From Ehretia macrophylla (Eukaryota; Streptophyta; Magnoliopsida; Boraginales; Ehretiaceae), in the NCBI GenBank assembly GCA_037974665.1, contig CM075783.1:14726762-14790761 (forward strand): a stretch of 64,000 bases of DNA. The letters are read 5' to 3'. The notes under the pieces were generated by a model, which saw nothing but the letters and a program-made list of their open reading frames with translations, ran no database searches and was not told where the DNA came from. The translations under genes were made by a program, and so were the position numbers. Shown one piece after another: positions 1-11,782 of the stretch; position 1 is the first letter of the stretch; the number at the start of each line of letters is the position of its first letter.

Positions 1-1
1 T

Positions 2-2938
2 ACTCAACCTATTTCTAAATCGGCGTACCGGATGGCACCAGCTGAGTTGAAAGAGTTGAAGACTCAGTTACAGGAGTTGTTGGAGAAAGGATTTATTCAG
101 CAGAGTTCTTCACCTTGGGGAGCTCCTGTTTTGTTTGTGAAGAAGAAGGATGGTACCTTGAGATTGTGTATTGATTACCGTGGTTTGAATCAGGTGACTA
201 TCAAGAATAAATATCCTTTGCCACTGATTGATGAGTTGTTTGATCAACTTCAGGGAGCCAAAGTCTACTCTAAGTTTGATTTGAGGCAGGGGTATTATCA
301 GCTTCGGATTCGTTCGGAGGATGTTCCGAAGTCTGCCTTCAGGACTCGGTACGGGCATTATGAGTTTGTTGTTATGCCCTTTGGTTTGACTAATGCACCG
401 GCAGCATTCATGGATCTTATGCATCGAGTCTTTCAGCCGTACTTGGACCAGTTCGTGGTGATTTTTATTGATGATATCTTGGTCTATTCTAAATCTGAAT
501 TGGAGCACGAGCAACATCTACGGCTTGTATTAGAGAAGTTGCAGGAGCATCAGTTGTTTGCCAAGTTCAGCAAATGTGAATTTTGGCTGCGACGGATTTC
601 TTTTCTTGGCCATGTTATTACACAGAGTGGTATTTCTGTAGATCCCACTAAGATTGAATCGGTGATGTCTTGGAAGCGGCCAGAGAGTGTTACTGATGTC
701 CGTAGTTTTCTTGGCTTGGCGGGTTATTACCGTAGGTTTGTCAAGGACTTCTCAAAGATTGCGGGACCACTATCTAAGTTGACTCAGAAACGGACTATCT
801 TTAATTGGGACGAGAAGTGTGAGAGTGGATTTCAGGAGTTGAAAAAGAGGTTAACTACCGCTCCAGTACTTGCTCTACCAGAGGGGACCGATAATATGGT
901 CATTTACAGCGATGCATCCAAGGAAGGCTTGGGATGTGTTCTTATGCAGGATGGCCGAGTTATTGCCTATGCTTCCAGGAAGTTGAAGCCTTATGAGGTG
1001 AATTATCCGACTCATGATCTTGAGTTGGCAGCAGTTGTCTTCGCACTGAAAAAGTGGCGTCATTATCTGTGGGGCAGTAAGTTCGAGATTTTCACTGATC
1101 ATAAGAGTCTTAAGTATTTATTCTCACAGAAGGAGTTGAATATGCGCCAGCGGAGGTGGATGGAGCTTCTTGGAGATTATAATTGTTCTATCAATTATCT
1201 GCCTGGGAAGGCAAATGTTGTGGCAGATGCTCTCAGCCGGAAGGCTAGTATTTCTTGTTTGGCTGTCAAGAAGTGGGAGGTTCTTGAGGAGTTTAGTTAT
1301 TGGAGACCAGAGTTCACTCAGGTTGGGGTGATGTGTTCACATCTCCGTATTCAGCCTTTATTGTTGTCTCAGATCAGGGAAGCTCAGCAGCTTGATGTTA
1401 ACCTTCAGAAGATCAAGGATCAGATCACGGATGATCAGTCTGACTTTAAAGTGCATGAGGATGGTATTCTTCGGTTTCGGAACAGGGTTTGTGTTCCCGA
1501 TGAACCAGGCTTGAGACGAGGTATTCTGGAGGAAGCTCATAATTCTAAATATACTATTCATCCCGGTGGAACCAAGATGTATCGGGATTTGAAACAGCAT
1601 TACTGGTGGAACAACATGAAGAGGGAGGTTGCTCAGTTTGTGTCTAGATGTTTGACTTGTCAGATAGTGAAAGCCGAGCATCAACGACCAGCAGGTTTGC
1701 TTCAGCCGTTGGCTATACCAGAGTGGAAATGGGAGCATATTACGATGGACTTCGTCACTGGTTTGCCTAGATCACCGAGGGGTAATGATGCAGTTTGGGT
1801 TGTCGTGGATCGTTTGACGAAGACAGCTCATTTTATCTCGATGAGGTTAGGAGATGAGGTTACAAAGCTGACGGATCTTTATCTGGATCAGATTGTTAGA
1901 CTTCACGGTATTCCATCTAGTATTGTCTCTGATCGAGATCCTCGATTTACTTCTCGTTTGTGGGAGAAACTTCAGGAGACTTTGGGTACTCAGTTGAACT
2001 TCAGTACAGCGTATCATCCACAGACCGACGGTCAGTCTGAGCGGACTATTCAGATTCTGGAAGATATGCTTAGGGCTTGTGTTCTGGACTTTGGGAAGAA
2101 CTGGGAGAAACATCTACCACTTGCCGAGTTTGCCTATAACAATAGTTATCAAGCTACTATTGGAATGGCACCTTTTGCAGCTCTTTACGGTCGTAAGTGC
2201 CGTTCACCTTTATATTGGGACGAGGTAGGAGAGATGAAGACTATTGATCCGACTATCATGCCAGAACTTCTTGAGAAGATCGAGAATGTTCAGTTGATCA
2301 GGCAGAGAATGCTTACAGCGCAGAGTAGATTCAAGAGTTATGCTGATAAGCGTCGTCGAGACTTGGAGTTTGCAGTTGGAGATCGGGTTTTCTTGAGATT
2401 GTCTCCTCGAAAGGGGTTTGTTCGTTATGGTAAAGGTGGTAAGCTGAGTCCGAGATTTGTTGGGCCGTTTGAGATTACTGGCAGGGTTGGTAAGTTGGCA
2501 TATCGGTTGGCTCTACCGGAAAACTTCTCTAATGTCCACGATGTGTTTCACGTGTCTAATTTGCGGAAATACAATCCGGATCCTTCTCATATTCTTGAGC
2601 CAGAGCCGTTACAGCTTCGAGAGAATTTGACTTATGACGAGCGTCCGATTCGTATTCTAGATCAGATGGACCGAGAGTTGAGGTCGAAGAGGATTCCGAT
2701 GGTTAAGGTGTTGTGGAAGCATCACGGCATTGAGGAAGCTACGTGGGAGAGACGAGATCAGATGCAGCAGCAATACCCAGATCTTTTCCGTACATCAAGT
2801 AATAATTTCGAGGACGAAATTTCTATAAGGGGGGGAGAATGTGAAACCCCACTTTCTTGCTTATCTCGTTTTACGTGCTTTACCTCGTTTTGCGTGCATA
2901 TAACCTGTTTATGTGCTATAGGACCTAGAAAGTTATAA
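2..2938 (+). CDS. Retrotransposon polyprotein (RT-RNase H-integrase), 5' end outside window
   Basis: This polyprotein makes and integrates the cDNA copy of the element. Counting from the Met at 32, which is an internal Met rather than the true start, the RT catalytic FIDD motif is near residue 146. RNase H motifs [19 protein letters not shown] and VADALSR follow at about 290-410. The integrase HHCC finger spans about 502-544, and the integrase core triad is D near 572 (MDFVTG), D near 633 (SDRDPRF) and E near 669 (QSERTI). The chromodomain-like segment is at about 885-925 ([16 protein letters not shown]). The frame has no internal stop. It crosses the polypurine tract and ends about 100 bp inside the 3' LTR. 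Upstream codons at positions 2-31 are also open and match the coding relative at 52445-55839. Confidence 0.93.
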   Translation, partial: TQPISKSAYRMAPAELKELKTQLQELLEKGFIQQSSSPWGAPVLFVKKKDGTLRLCIDYRGLNQVTIKNKYPLPLIDELFDQLQGAKVYSKFDLRQGYYQLRIRSEDVPKSAFRTRYGHYEFVVMPFGLTNAPAAFMDLMHRVFQPYLDQFVVIFIDDILVYSKSELEHEQHLRLVLEKLQEHQLFAKFSKCEFWLRRISFLGHVITQSGISVDPTKIESVMSWKRPESVTDVRSFLGLAGYYRRFVKDFSKIAGPLSKLTQKRTIFNWDEKCESGFQELKKRLTTAPVLALPEGTDNMVIYSDASKEGLGCVLMQDGRVIAYASRKLKPYEVNYPTHDLELAAVVFALKKWRHYLWGSKFEIFTDHKSLKYLFSQKELNMRQRRWMELLGDYNCSINYLPGKANVVADALSRKASISCLAVKKWEVLEEFSYWRPEFTQVGVMCSHLRIQPLLLSQIREAQQLDVNLQKIKDQITDDQSDFKVHEDGILRFRNRVCVPDEPGLRRGILEEAHNSKYTIHPGGTKMYRDLKQHYWWNNMKREVAQFVSRCLTCQIVKAEHQRPAGLLQPLAIPEWKWEHITMDFVTGLPRSPRGNDAVWVVVDRLTKTAHFISMRLGDEVTKLTDLYLDQIVRLHGIPSSIVSDRDPRFTSRLWEKLQETLGTQLNFSTAYHPQTDGQSERTIQILEDMLRACVLDFGKNWEKHLPLAEFAYNNSYQATIGMAPFAALYGRKCRSPLYWDEVGEMKTIDPTIMPELLEKIENVQLIRQRMLTAQSRFKSYADKRRRDLEFAVGDRVFLRLSPRKGFVRYGKGGKLSPRFVGPFEITGRVGKLAYRLALPENFSNVHDVFHVSNLRKYNPDPSHILEPEPLQLRENLTYDERPIRILDQMDRELRSKRIPMVKVLWKHHGIEEATWERRDQMQQQYPDLFRTSSNNFEDEISIRGGECETPLSCLSRFTCFTSFCVHITCLCAIGPRKL
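2804..2821 (+). promoter_or_regulatory. Inverted repeat just upstream of the polypurine tract
   Basis: AATTTCG, an AGGA loop, then CGAAATT: a perfect 7-bp stem ending 7 bases before the G run. Two other elements in this window keep an equivalent stem with different, paired bases (11747-11764 and 59052-59071). The function is unknown; an RNA hairpin near the plus-strand primer is one idea. Confidence 0.55.
2827..2839 (+). promoter_or_regulatory. Polypurine tract of the first element
   Basis: A run of A and G with seven consecutive Gs, directly before the TGTGAAAC start of the LTR. It is the expected primer for plus-strand DNA synthesis. Confidence 0.88.
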
Positions 2939-5282
2939 TTTTGATTTCAATACTTCTAATACGTGCTAAATGTGCATTCATGAAATTTTCATCAAAAACG
3001 GAGTCAGAAAATTTATCGTCGATTTTCAGTGAATAGTGTTTTCGAAACACGTCCGCTATAATTTTGAAACTGGTCTTTTTAACCCTTCTAGACCTAGTCC
3101 ACGGACTTTAATAGACCTGTGTTTGATGAAAACGGTTTTAAAATCGGCTTAAGAATTTATTAGGGTTTTTACACCGACTTTTGCGAAAATCGAGTTTTAA
3201 GCCGACTCGGGTGGAATTCTTTGAATGTAAAACTTCTTGTCACCTAAAAAATAACTCACTTGAGATATCTTGGGGGTTGCATAATTAATTTTAACTTGGT
3301 GATCACTAAAATGCAATTAAAGACATTAAAAACACAAAATTACCTATTAAAATAACTTTGACTTTAATTAAATAGTTGACCATTTAAGCTAATGTCCTCA
3401 ACACACACTCACACAACACAAAAACACCACCACACACACACACATTGCCGAGGGGTTGAGGGAGAAAAGAGAAGAAAGAAAACTCAAGCTTTTCAATCAA
3501 TTTTTCAAAGAAAAACCTAGTTTTTGTCCGTGAAACTTCGCACCGACTTGGATTCTGCTTGTTGGGCACGCATTGCACGCATTCCTAGGCTTATATCGCA
3601 TCTAAGGTGAGAGAAAAATTCTAGATCTCAAAATGTCATTTTTGTGTTTTTGCGTATAAATGAAGATTGAACCGTTAGAATTGAAATCTGATGTTAGATT
3701 ATTGCTCCTTGCATGCTAGGGATCATTATATACTAATACTACGAATTTCTGTCGGATATAGCATAATTTTTATTTTCCGGGTATTTAATTTTGATTAAAA
3801 TGTTCAAAGTTGATTTAATTGAGTTGCGTTGCTCGAAATCGATTGCCGTCGATTTCTAAATACTTGATAATTACGTGTTAGCGCTGTTGTAATGCCGAAT
3901 TTTCGATTACATTGTTTGTGTGGAAATCCGGAAAATCCAGCCATGACGTCATAGGGTTTTAGGGTTATCGGGCATGTTTTGGAGGTGTTATGGTGGATTT
4001 CCGAGAGGGCTAATGTAGTAGGTTGAATGGGTGAGTGATAGGAACTGATTTGGCAATGTTTGGATTAGTAGATTGTAAGTTATGAATTTTAGAAGTTAGG
4101 TTGTCATTCTTTAATTTCTTGAACGATGCCTTAGATGGTTGGGTAGTGTTCGAGTGATGAATGGTGAGTTGTTGTTGAGTAATTTAGAGTTTAATTATGA
4201 ATATTATGCATGTCCGGTTAGATGGCCTACTTTGTCATCTAACTACGTTGTTTGATGTTTAATTTAATATTGATGTTATATTGATGTTATATTGATGTTA
4301 TTGATTGATTATTATTGAATGCGGGAATCGGGCACTCTTGTTGCTGATCTCCCAATTGATTGATCGATTTATGCTTGCATGATGATTGATGAATATGGAG
4401 CCTTGGTATGTGTGTGCCACCTCTCGGGCAGCGTCGGGCTGTCGGGTTGAAACCGGCATGACTGCCATAGGCTACCCCCAGCTCGCATGACGGAGATGTC
4501 ATGGAGGGAAGGGGATAGTGAGGTACCTCGGGTGCGTGAGTAATGGGGAGTTATAAGAAGAACGGTTGAGATCGTGATGGCGTTTGGAGCTACACCAAAT
4601 AGAGTATCCTTATTGAATGGTCATATAGTTATGTGATGATAGCTTTATTTATGTTATTATTGTTGTTGTGTGTTTACTTGCTCAAAGGACTAAATCCAAG
4701 GAGCGTAGTGAATACTGTCGAGATCTATCGGATCCTCACTGGGCTTATGTATATAAGCTCACTCTCTATTAATGCATGTTTCAGGTGTACTTTCACAAGA
4801 TTACGGGTACGTGCCTCCTGAAGAGGAGAATGTGAAAAATGTGCCTTTTGTGGATGAGTCATATGTTCTCGAGTCTTATCCATGACTTTATATTGTTAAA
4901 TGTCTTGTATATTAGTTTAATAGACTTTATATGCTTTACGGTTCTTAATGTAATAGATATTGAAAAGATGATGAACCAAATGATGTTAACTTAGCGGTTT
5001 CCTTTTGTCTATGGTTAAATTGTAGTTGTGTCTCAACTTACTTTTGAAATTTATGATAAAGTTGAGGTATTGTACGTCATGTTGGAACGGAGGCGTATAA
5101 CGAAGATGTTTTATTGTATAATATGGTTGTGTTGTATGTTGTTGTTGTATTGAGGAATTACGGGATGTATGATGTTTAATGAGGTTGGTTTAGAACCTCG
5201 GAAATCTGTTTACTGTCGTTATGCCGCCGAAATTCCGTTGCGTCCTGACTGATCGTAGGTGGGGTCGAGTTGGGGCGTGACA
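2840..5282 (+). repeat. 3' LTR (family A) of the first element
   Basis: 2443 bp, from TGTGAAACCCC to GGGCGTGACA, TG...CA ended. It is closely related to the LTRs at 6636-9093, 11783-14240, 56134-58566 (minus) and 61150-63856. A TATATAAG box sits at 4750-4757, the same place as in the other family A LTRs. It holds a tandem ttgatgttata stretch near 4268-4300 and a T-rich, AT-rich 5' half. Short open frames inside it are not conserved between copies and are taken as noise. Confidence 0.92.
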
Positions 5283-6635
5283 CCAAACCTTGCACAAGCA
5301 GGTTTTTCGACAATTCCATCCCCTTCCAATTCCAAATGAGATGCCCAAAATAGTTGGTAACTATAAATTTTCAATTTTAATATATTTTCACTTTTTGTGT
5401 ATTAGCTACTGATAATACACAAAATCCATTCCGATTTAAATGGATTCTGTAAGGGCTTGCTAAATTCTTTGTTAATTTGTAGATGAGTTAAATCCATCAG
5501 TTTATCCTAAAATCCCATTGGGTAAAATGGATTTATCTTGTGAGTTACTGCTTATATTAATTCAGTAAATTAAACTTGTATTATTGAATGCTAATGTCAT
5601 CCACTTTCTTCCGAATCAAGTTAACCCATGCTGCTATTGGGTTCAAAGGCTCCCTATACCAAACCTTGCACAAGCAGGTTTTTCGACAATTCCATCCCAT
5701 GCCGATTCCAAATGAGATGCCCAAAATAGTTAGTAACTTTAAATTTTCAATTTTAATATATTTTCACTTTTTGTGTAATAGCTGTGGATAATACACAAAA
5801 TCCATTCTTATTCAAATGGATTCTGTAAGGGTTTGCTAAATTCTGTGTTAATTAATAGATGAGTTAAATCCATCAGTTTATCCTAAAATCCCATTGGGTA
5901 AAATGGATTTATCTTATGAGTTATTGCTTATATTAATTCAGTAAATTATACTTGTATTATTGAATGCTAATGTCATCCACTTTCTTCCGAATCAAGTTAA
6001 CCCATGCTGCTAGTGGGTTCAAAGGCTCCCTACACCAAACCTTGCACAAGCAGGTTTTTCGACAATTCCATCCCAAGCCGATTCCAACTGAGATGCCCAA
6101 AATGGTTGGTAACTAGAATTTTCAATTTTAATATATTTTCACTTTTTGTGTATTTGCTACGGATAATACACAAAATCCATTCCGATTCAAATGGATTCTG
6201 TAAGGGTTTGCTAAATTCTGTGTTAATTAGTAGATGAGTTAAATCCATCAGTTTATCCTAAAATCCCATTGGGTAAAATGGATTTATCTTATGAGTTATT
6301 GCTTATATTAAATCAGTAAATTATACTTGTATTATTGAATGCTAATGTCATCCACTTTCTTCCGAATCAAGTTAACCCATGCTGCTATTGGGTTCAAAGG
6401 CTCCCTACACCAAACCTTGCACAAGCAGGTTTTTCGACAATTTGATCCCCTTCCGATTCCAAATGAGATGCCCAAAATAGTTGGTAACTATAAATTTTCA
6501 ATTTTAATATAATTTCACTTTTTGTGTATTAGCTACTGATAATACACAAAATCCATTCCGATTCAAATGGATTCTGTAAGGGCTTGCTAAATTCTTTGTT
6601 AATTTGTAGATGAGTTAAATCCATCAGTTTGTCCT
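5283..6635 (+). repeat. 376-bp satellite array, left segment
   Basis: About 3.6 head-to-tail copies of a roughly 376-bp unit, recognised by the recurring words ccaaaccttgcacaagcagg and gctaatgtcatccac. The units contain dyads built on ATCCAT/ATGGAT. The array continues after the inserted element at 14246. Confidence 0.95.
6631..6635 (+). repeat. Left target-site duplication of the LARD-like element
   Basis: GTCCT, matching ATCCT at 14241-14245 with one change. Intact satellite units read ATCCT at this point, so the left copy carries the mutation. Confidence 0.8.
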
Positions 6636-9093
6636 TGTGAAACCCCACTTTTCTGCTTTAACTCGATTTACGTGTTTTATCTCGTTTTACGTGCATTTGA
6701 CCTGTTTATGTGCTATAGGACCTAGAAAGTTATAATTTTGATTTCAATACTCCTAATACGTGCTAAATGTGCATTCATAAAATTTTCATAAAAAACGGAG
6801 TCAGAAATTTTATCGTCGATTTTTGGTGAATAGTGTTTTCGAAACACGTCCGCTATAATTTTGAAACTGGTCTTTTTAACCCTTCTAGACCTAGTCCACG
6901 GACTTTAATAGACCTGTGTTTGATGAAAATGGTTTTAAAATCGGCTTAAGAATTTATTAGGGTTTTTACACCGACTTTTGCGAAAATCGAGTTTTAAGCC
7001 GACTCGGGTGAAATTGTTGGATTGTAAAACTTCTTGTCACCTAAAAATAATCCACTTGAGATATCTTGGGGGTTGCATAATTATTTTTAACTTGGTGATC
7101 AATAAAATGCATTTAAAGTCAAGAAAACACTAAAAATACTAAAGTTTCAACTTTGACTTTCATTTGACTTGTTGACTTTCATGCATATATCACCAACACA
7201 CAATGAAACAAAGCAAAACACCACATTTTCACACACCTTGCAGCCGTGAGTTTCTTGGCATTTTGAGAGCTTTTTCAACTTATTTTACAAAGCAATTTTG
7301 CCATAGAAAACTCATTTAAAGTCCGAATCTTTTCAAACCGAGCTGGATTCCGCTTGTTGGGCACCTGTTGCATGCATTCCTAGCTTTACTTCGGATCAAA
7401 GGTGAGAGAAAAATTCTAGATCTCAAAATGTCATTTTTGTGTTTTTGCGTATAAATGAAGATTGAACCGTTAGAATTGAAATCTGATGTTAGATTATTGC
7501 TCCTTGCATGCTAGGGATCATTATATACTAATACTACGAATTTCTGTCGGATGTAGCATAATTTTTATTTTCCGGGTATTTAATTTTGATTAAAATGTTC
7601 AAAGTTGATTTAATTGAGTTGTGTTGATCGAAATCGATTGCCATCGATTTCTAAATACTTGTTAATTACGTGTTAGCGCTGTTGTAATGCCGAATTTTCG
7701 ATTACATTGTTTGTGTGAAAATCCGGAAAATCCAGCCATGACATCTTAGGATTTTAGGGTTATCGGGCATGATTTGGAGGTGTTATGGTGGATTTCCGAG
7801 AGGGCTAATGTAGTAGGTTGAATGGGTGAGTGATAGGAACTGATTTGGCAATGTTTGGATTAGTAGATTGTAAGTTATGAATTTTAGAAGTTTAGGTTGT
7901 CATTCTTTAATTTCTTGAACGATGCCTTAGATGGTTGGGTAGTGTTCGAGTGATGAATGGTGAGTTGTTGATGAGTAATTTAAAGTTTAATTAAGTATAT
8001 TATGCATGTCCGGTTAGATGGCCTACTTTGTCATCTAACTACGTTGTTTGTTGTTTAATTTAATATTGATGTTATATTGATGTTATTGATTGAGTATTAT
8101 TGAATGCGGGAATCGGGCACTCTTGTTGCTGATCTCCCAATTGATGATTGATTGATGATTGATTGATGATTGATGATGATTATGGAGTCTTGGTATGTGT
8201 GTGCCACCTCTCGGGCAGCGTCGGGCTGTCGGGTTGATAACGGCATGACTGCCATAGGCTACCCCCAGCTCGCATGACGGAGGTGTCATGGAGGGAGGGG
8301 CTAGTGAGGTACCTCGGGTGCGTGAGTAATGGGGAGTTATAAGAAGAACGGTTGAGATCGTGATGGCGTTTGGAGCTACACCAAATAGAGTATCCTTATT
8401 GATTGGTTATATAGTTATGTGATGATAGCTTTATTTATGTTGTTGTGTGTTTACTTGCTCAAAGGACTAAATCCAAGGAGCGTAGTGAATACTGTCGAGA
8501 TCTATCGGATCCTCACTGGGCTTATGTATATAAGCTCACTCTCTATTATTGCATGCATACAGGTGTACTTTTACAGGATTACGGGTACGTGCCTCCTGAA
8601 GAGGAGAATGTGGAAAACGTGCCTTACGTGGATGAGTCCTATGTTCCAGAGTCTTATCCTTGGTGTTGTATTGTTTTACTATCTTGTATATTAACTTAGT
8701 AGACTTTTATATTCTTTGTAGTTCATTATGTCAAAGATGTTGAAAAGATAACGAATTAGTTGATGCAATCTTAATAGTCTTTATTTTGTCTATGATTAGG
8801 TTGCTAGGTAGGCTATAATCTATTTTGGAAGTGTATGTTATATAGTAAATGTATTATGTTGGAACGGAGGCGCATAACTATGAATGAGTTGATGAAAGAA
8901 TATTTAATGTATGAAATAGTTGCGTTGTATGTTGTTGATTTGATTGTGGAGTTGGTTGGTGATTTGTGGAGTTTGATGTATGTTGCTATTAAGGGTTGGT
9001 TTAGAGCCCTGATGTTCATGTTACTGTCGTTATGCTGCCGAAATTCCATTGCGTCCTGACTGATTGTAAGAGGGGTCGAGTTGGGGCGTGACA
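6636..9093 (+). repeat. 5' LTR (family A) of the LARD-like element
   Basis: 2458 bp, TGTGAAACCCC...GGGCGTGACA, followed two bases later by the conserved AAGTGGTATCAGAGC. It contains gatgattgattgatgattg tandem runs near 8143-8180. Confidence 0.95.
8527..8534 (+). promoter_or_regulatory. Probable LTR TATA box
   Basis: TATATAAG. The identical octamer occurs at the matching place in the other four family A LTRs: 4750-4757, 13674-13681, 56674-56681 (minus) and 63309-63316. This makes it the best candidate for the core promoter. The transcript start is not visible. Confidence 0.6.
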
Positions 9094-9099
9094 TTTAAG

Positions 9100-9111
9100 T
9101 GGTATCAGAGC
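9100..9111 (+). promoter_or_regulatory. Primer-binding site (initiator Met tRNA)
   Basis: TGGTATCAGAGC, seven bases into the internal region. It is complementary to the 3' end of plant initiator methionine tRNA, the usual primer of Ty3 elements. Confidence 0.93.
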
Positions 9112-11765
9112 GCATGTTAGCTGTCAGCCGGGGTATCCTCGGAATATGGGTAGTGGTCTAAGCATGCAAGTATGTATTAAGTGAAAGAAAAGTGAAACAT
9201 ATGTTAATATGTTTATGTGATTAATTTACTTATGTGTCTAACTTTCTATGTGACCAGTATGCCTTGTGTGTTAAGTGAACCAATGTGGTCAATATGTTTT
9301 ATGTGATAACGTGCTATACGTACTCAATGTGTTGTAATTTCTGTGCATTATGTGATTAATGTGCATTATGTGATTAATGTGTATTATGTGACAATTGTGT
9401 TTTATGTGATCAAAGTGCTTTATGTGACGTTTGTTGCTTATGTGATTTTAATTGTTTATAACTTACTTCTGTGATATAACCTGTTTATGTGATGTTGGCT
9501 TCTTATATGTTGAATTGTGTGTTATGTGATAATGTTATATTATATGATAATCATGCACTACGTTGTACCTGTTTTCATGTGATGTAATTGTATATATTCT
9601 ATAACTGTGGGTGATTCTTTTAGGTAAAGTAAGGATGACTGCAAGAGTTTTCGGAAATAGAAGTAGGCCATGATTTTGAATTATTATTATTCTAGTAGTT
9701 TATCAGTGAGATTTTAATTGTTATGTTTATGGATTTTAGTTTCGGCTTAGTGGATAGATCTTGATGTTCCTTTAGTGAGAATGAAGTTGTTCGAGGAAAA
9801 TAGCAATGAATCTTGATGATTATAATTACTTTTGTTGCCATGTTTAAATTATTATTACTTGGAGATAAATCATAAGTTGAGGTTTCTGTGAGGTTGTGAT
9901 TAGACACTTTTGGAGTCTCAACTCAGACTATACTTCCTTGAGGTTATTTTAGAATGAATTTATTTGAGGAATTAGTAATGTATATTTGTGAATGGAATGA
10001 AGTGTGGTATAACATGTGAATATTTCTACTATTTGAGATTGCTATATTATTAATGGATATTTTGGAGTTTTGATCTTTAAACCTTGGAAACAATTGGAGT
10101 GATTCCTGACTAAAGTTACTTTATTCGAAGATGTAATTGTTGGGAGATAGAATAATTTGAGGAAATAAGAATGCATTTCGGTGGATGAATATTTACTTGC
10201 CTACATCAAGCTTTTGAGTTCTAGGTGGTATGACTTTCTAAATTGTTGATTGGAGATTCTATTGTGTTATAATGAGTTAGTATGAATCTGTATTGCGTTA
10301 TTAGATTTTGGAGTCTTCATTAGTTAATCTTGTTGGGTAATCGGTGATTTATCTTGTTTAGTGATTGGTTTGGTACGGAATGTAAAATTTTGGAGTGATT
10401 TATCTTGTTTGGTGATTGTTATGACTCCTTAGGTTCTTTAGATCTCCTTAGTGTCTTGTTTTGGAGGAAGATAGATTGTAGGATTTGACTTGTTGGTGTT
10501 TAAGTGTGTAGGTGGGACACCCTTCTTGTACTCCATAATTCTATCGGTCTTATTATTATCTTTTACTCTATTCTCACTTATTTGAGATAGAGTTACACTT
10601 TTCTAGCCTATCAATTGTTTCTTGAAAGTTTTGCTTATTGGATTAATGGATCCTATACTCATTTGACATTGTTTCTATTCTTAACATTCATATTTGCTTC
10701 TTATAGCAATGTCACTTATTGGAGTTAAGGTTTGAGACTTCTATATTTCATTCTATATATCCAACCATTGGTTTCAATATTTCATTTCATTCTATTACTA
10801 TTCATTTGGAAGTAATTTCACCTTTGTTATACCATTTTACTTATTCGATTTCACTTGTTTGATGTACTCTTTACCTAAGTACATCATTGTTATTCTTGTT
10901 GATCTTTGTTAATCCAATTATTTTATTATTAAATCCTGAGCCATTACTTTGCTTGTAATTGCTCACTCAAAGTACTCGGCACTGTCCTATTGTTATCATT
11001 TCTTATTCGTACTTCTTTGGTATTGCGTGCTGAGATACTTTTGCCACTCATGTTTTCTATTGAATTAATCATCTCTTATTTTATAATTTCATTTCGCCTC
11101 AAGTACAACTTACTTGTTGGTTCCTTGAACAATCATCGAGAATTGAAATATCTACTTGTTCAGAATTTTTGTTCAACATACTCAGCACTGTTTTGACTCG
11201 TCATCATCCTTTGTTCGTACTTATTTAACTGATAGGTGCTGAGACATTTCTTATCTTAGTTATCATGCTTCCTTATTAAACTATTAACCTCTTGATTCTC
11301 TAACCTGTTTGACCTCTTGTTCACTTGATTGTTGGCTCAAATATGATTTTTCATATTCGTATTTCCTTGTAAATTTCATAAGAGCCATATTCTGACAAAT
11401 GTCACTTTTGAGATATTTCCTTGATCAATAATCATTCATGTTATCGTGAATGAGTTTTTAAACCCTCGGGGTGTTCATAGAGCTCTTTTGTGTAGTAGGT
11501 GATGATTGATAATTAGTGGTGTCATGCTAAGCTTTGGAGTTGCGATTTCTTTCATATGCAATATGATATTAGGTAGGAGAGAATTATGAATTGAAGATTG
11601 TCTTGGAATTATGATCATCAACTTGCAGTCAACAGAGTTTGTTCTTTTGAGGTCTTTGGTTAGGTATCATCCTAAGAGATAAATGGGAATTAAGAGAAGT
11701 ATTGTTAAGTGTAACGATTGGAGATTTAATTGTCTGCCAGTTCGAGAATTGCGCGGACGCAATTG
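9112..11765 (+). other. Non-coding internal region of the LARD-like element
   Basis: No retroelement protein is recognisable here; all open frames are under 75 codons and have no motif. The first part resembles the leader of the coding element at 55840-56133. About 9230-9545 is a degenerate run of a dozen or so TATGTGA words with spacers like tTAATGTGCAT. The remainder is T-rich and alternates purine-rich and pyrimidine-rich tracts. Confidence 0.85.
11747..11764 (+). promoter_or_regulatory. Inverted repeat upstream of the polypurine tract
   Basis: AATTGCG, CGGA loop, CGCAATT. Compared with 2804-2821 one stem position has changed on both arms (T to G and A to C), so pairing is kept although no protein is encoded here. 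Confidence 0.55.
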
Positions 11766-11769
11766 TTTT

Positions 11770-11782
11770 AAGGAGGGGAGAA
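11770..11782 (+). promoter_or_regulatory. Polypurine tract of the LARD-like element
   Basis: AAGGAGGGGAGAA immediately before the TGTGAAAC LTR start. Confidence 0.9.

Larger units (their letters stand above)
1..5282 (+). mobile_element. Ty3 (Tekay/Del-like) LTR retrotransposon, 3' half
   Basis: The element enters the window already inside pol, so its 5' LTR, gag and protease lie upstream. Seen here in order: reverse transcriptase, RNase H, integrase, a C-terminal chromodomain-like segment, a polypurine tract and a 2443-bp 3' LTR beginning TGTGAAACCCC and ending GGGCGTGACA. The 3' flank is 376-bp satellite, starting ccaaa, so the element inserted into the array; the expected 5-bp target duplication would be CCAAA, but the other copy is outside the window. 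The domain order and chromodomain-like tail fit the Tekay/Del clade of chromoviruses. Confidence 0.9.
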
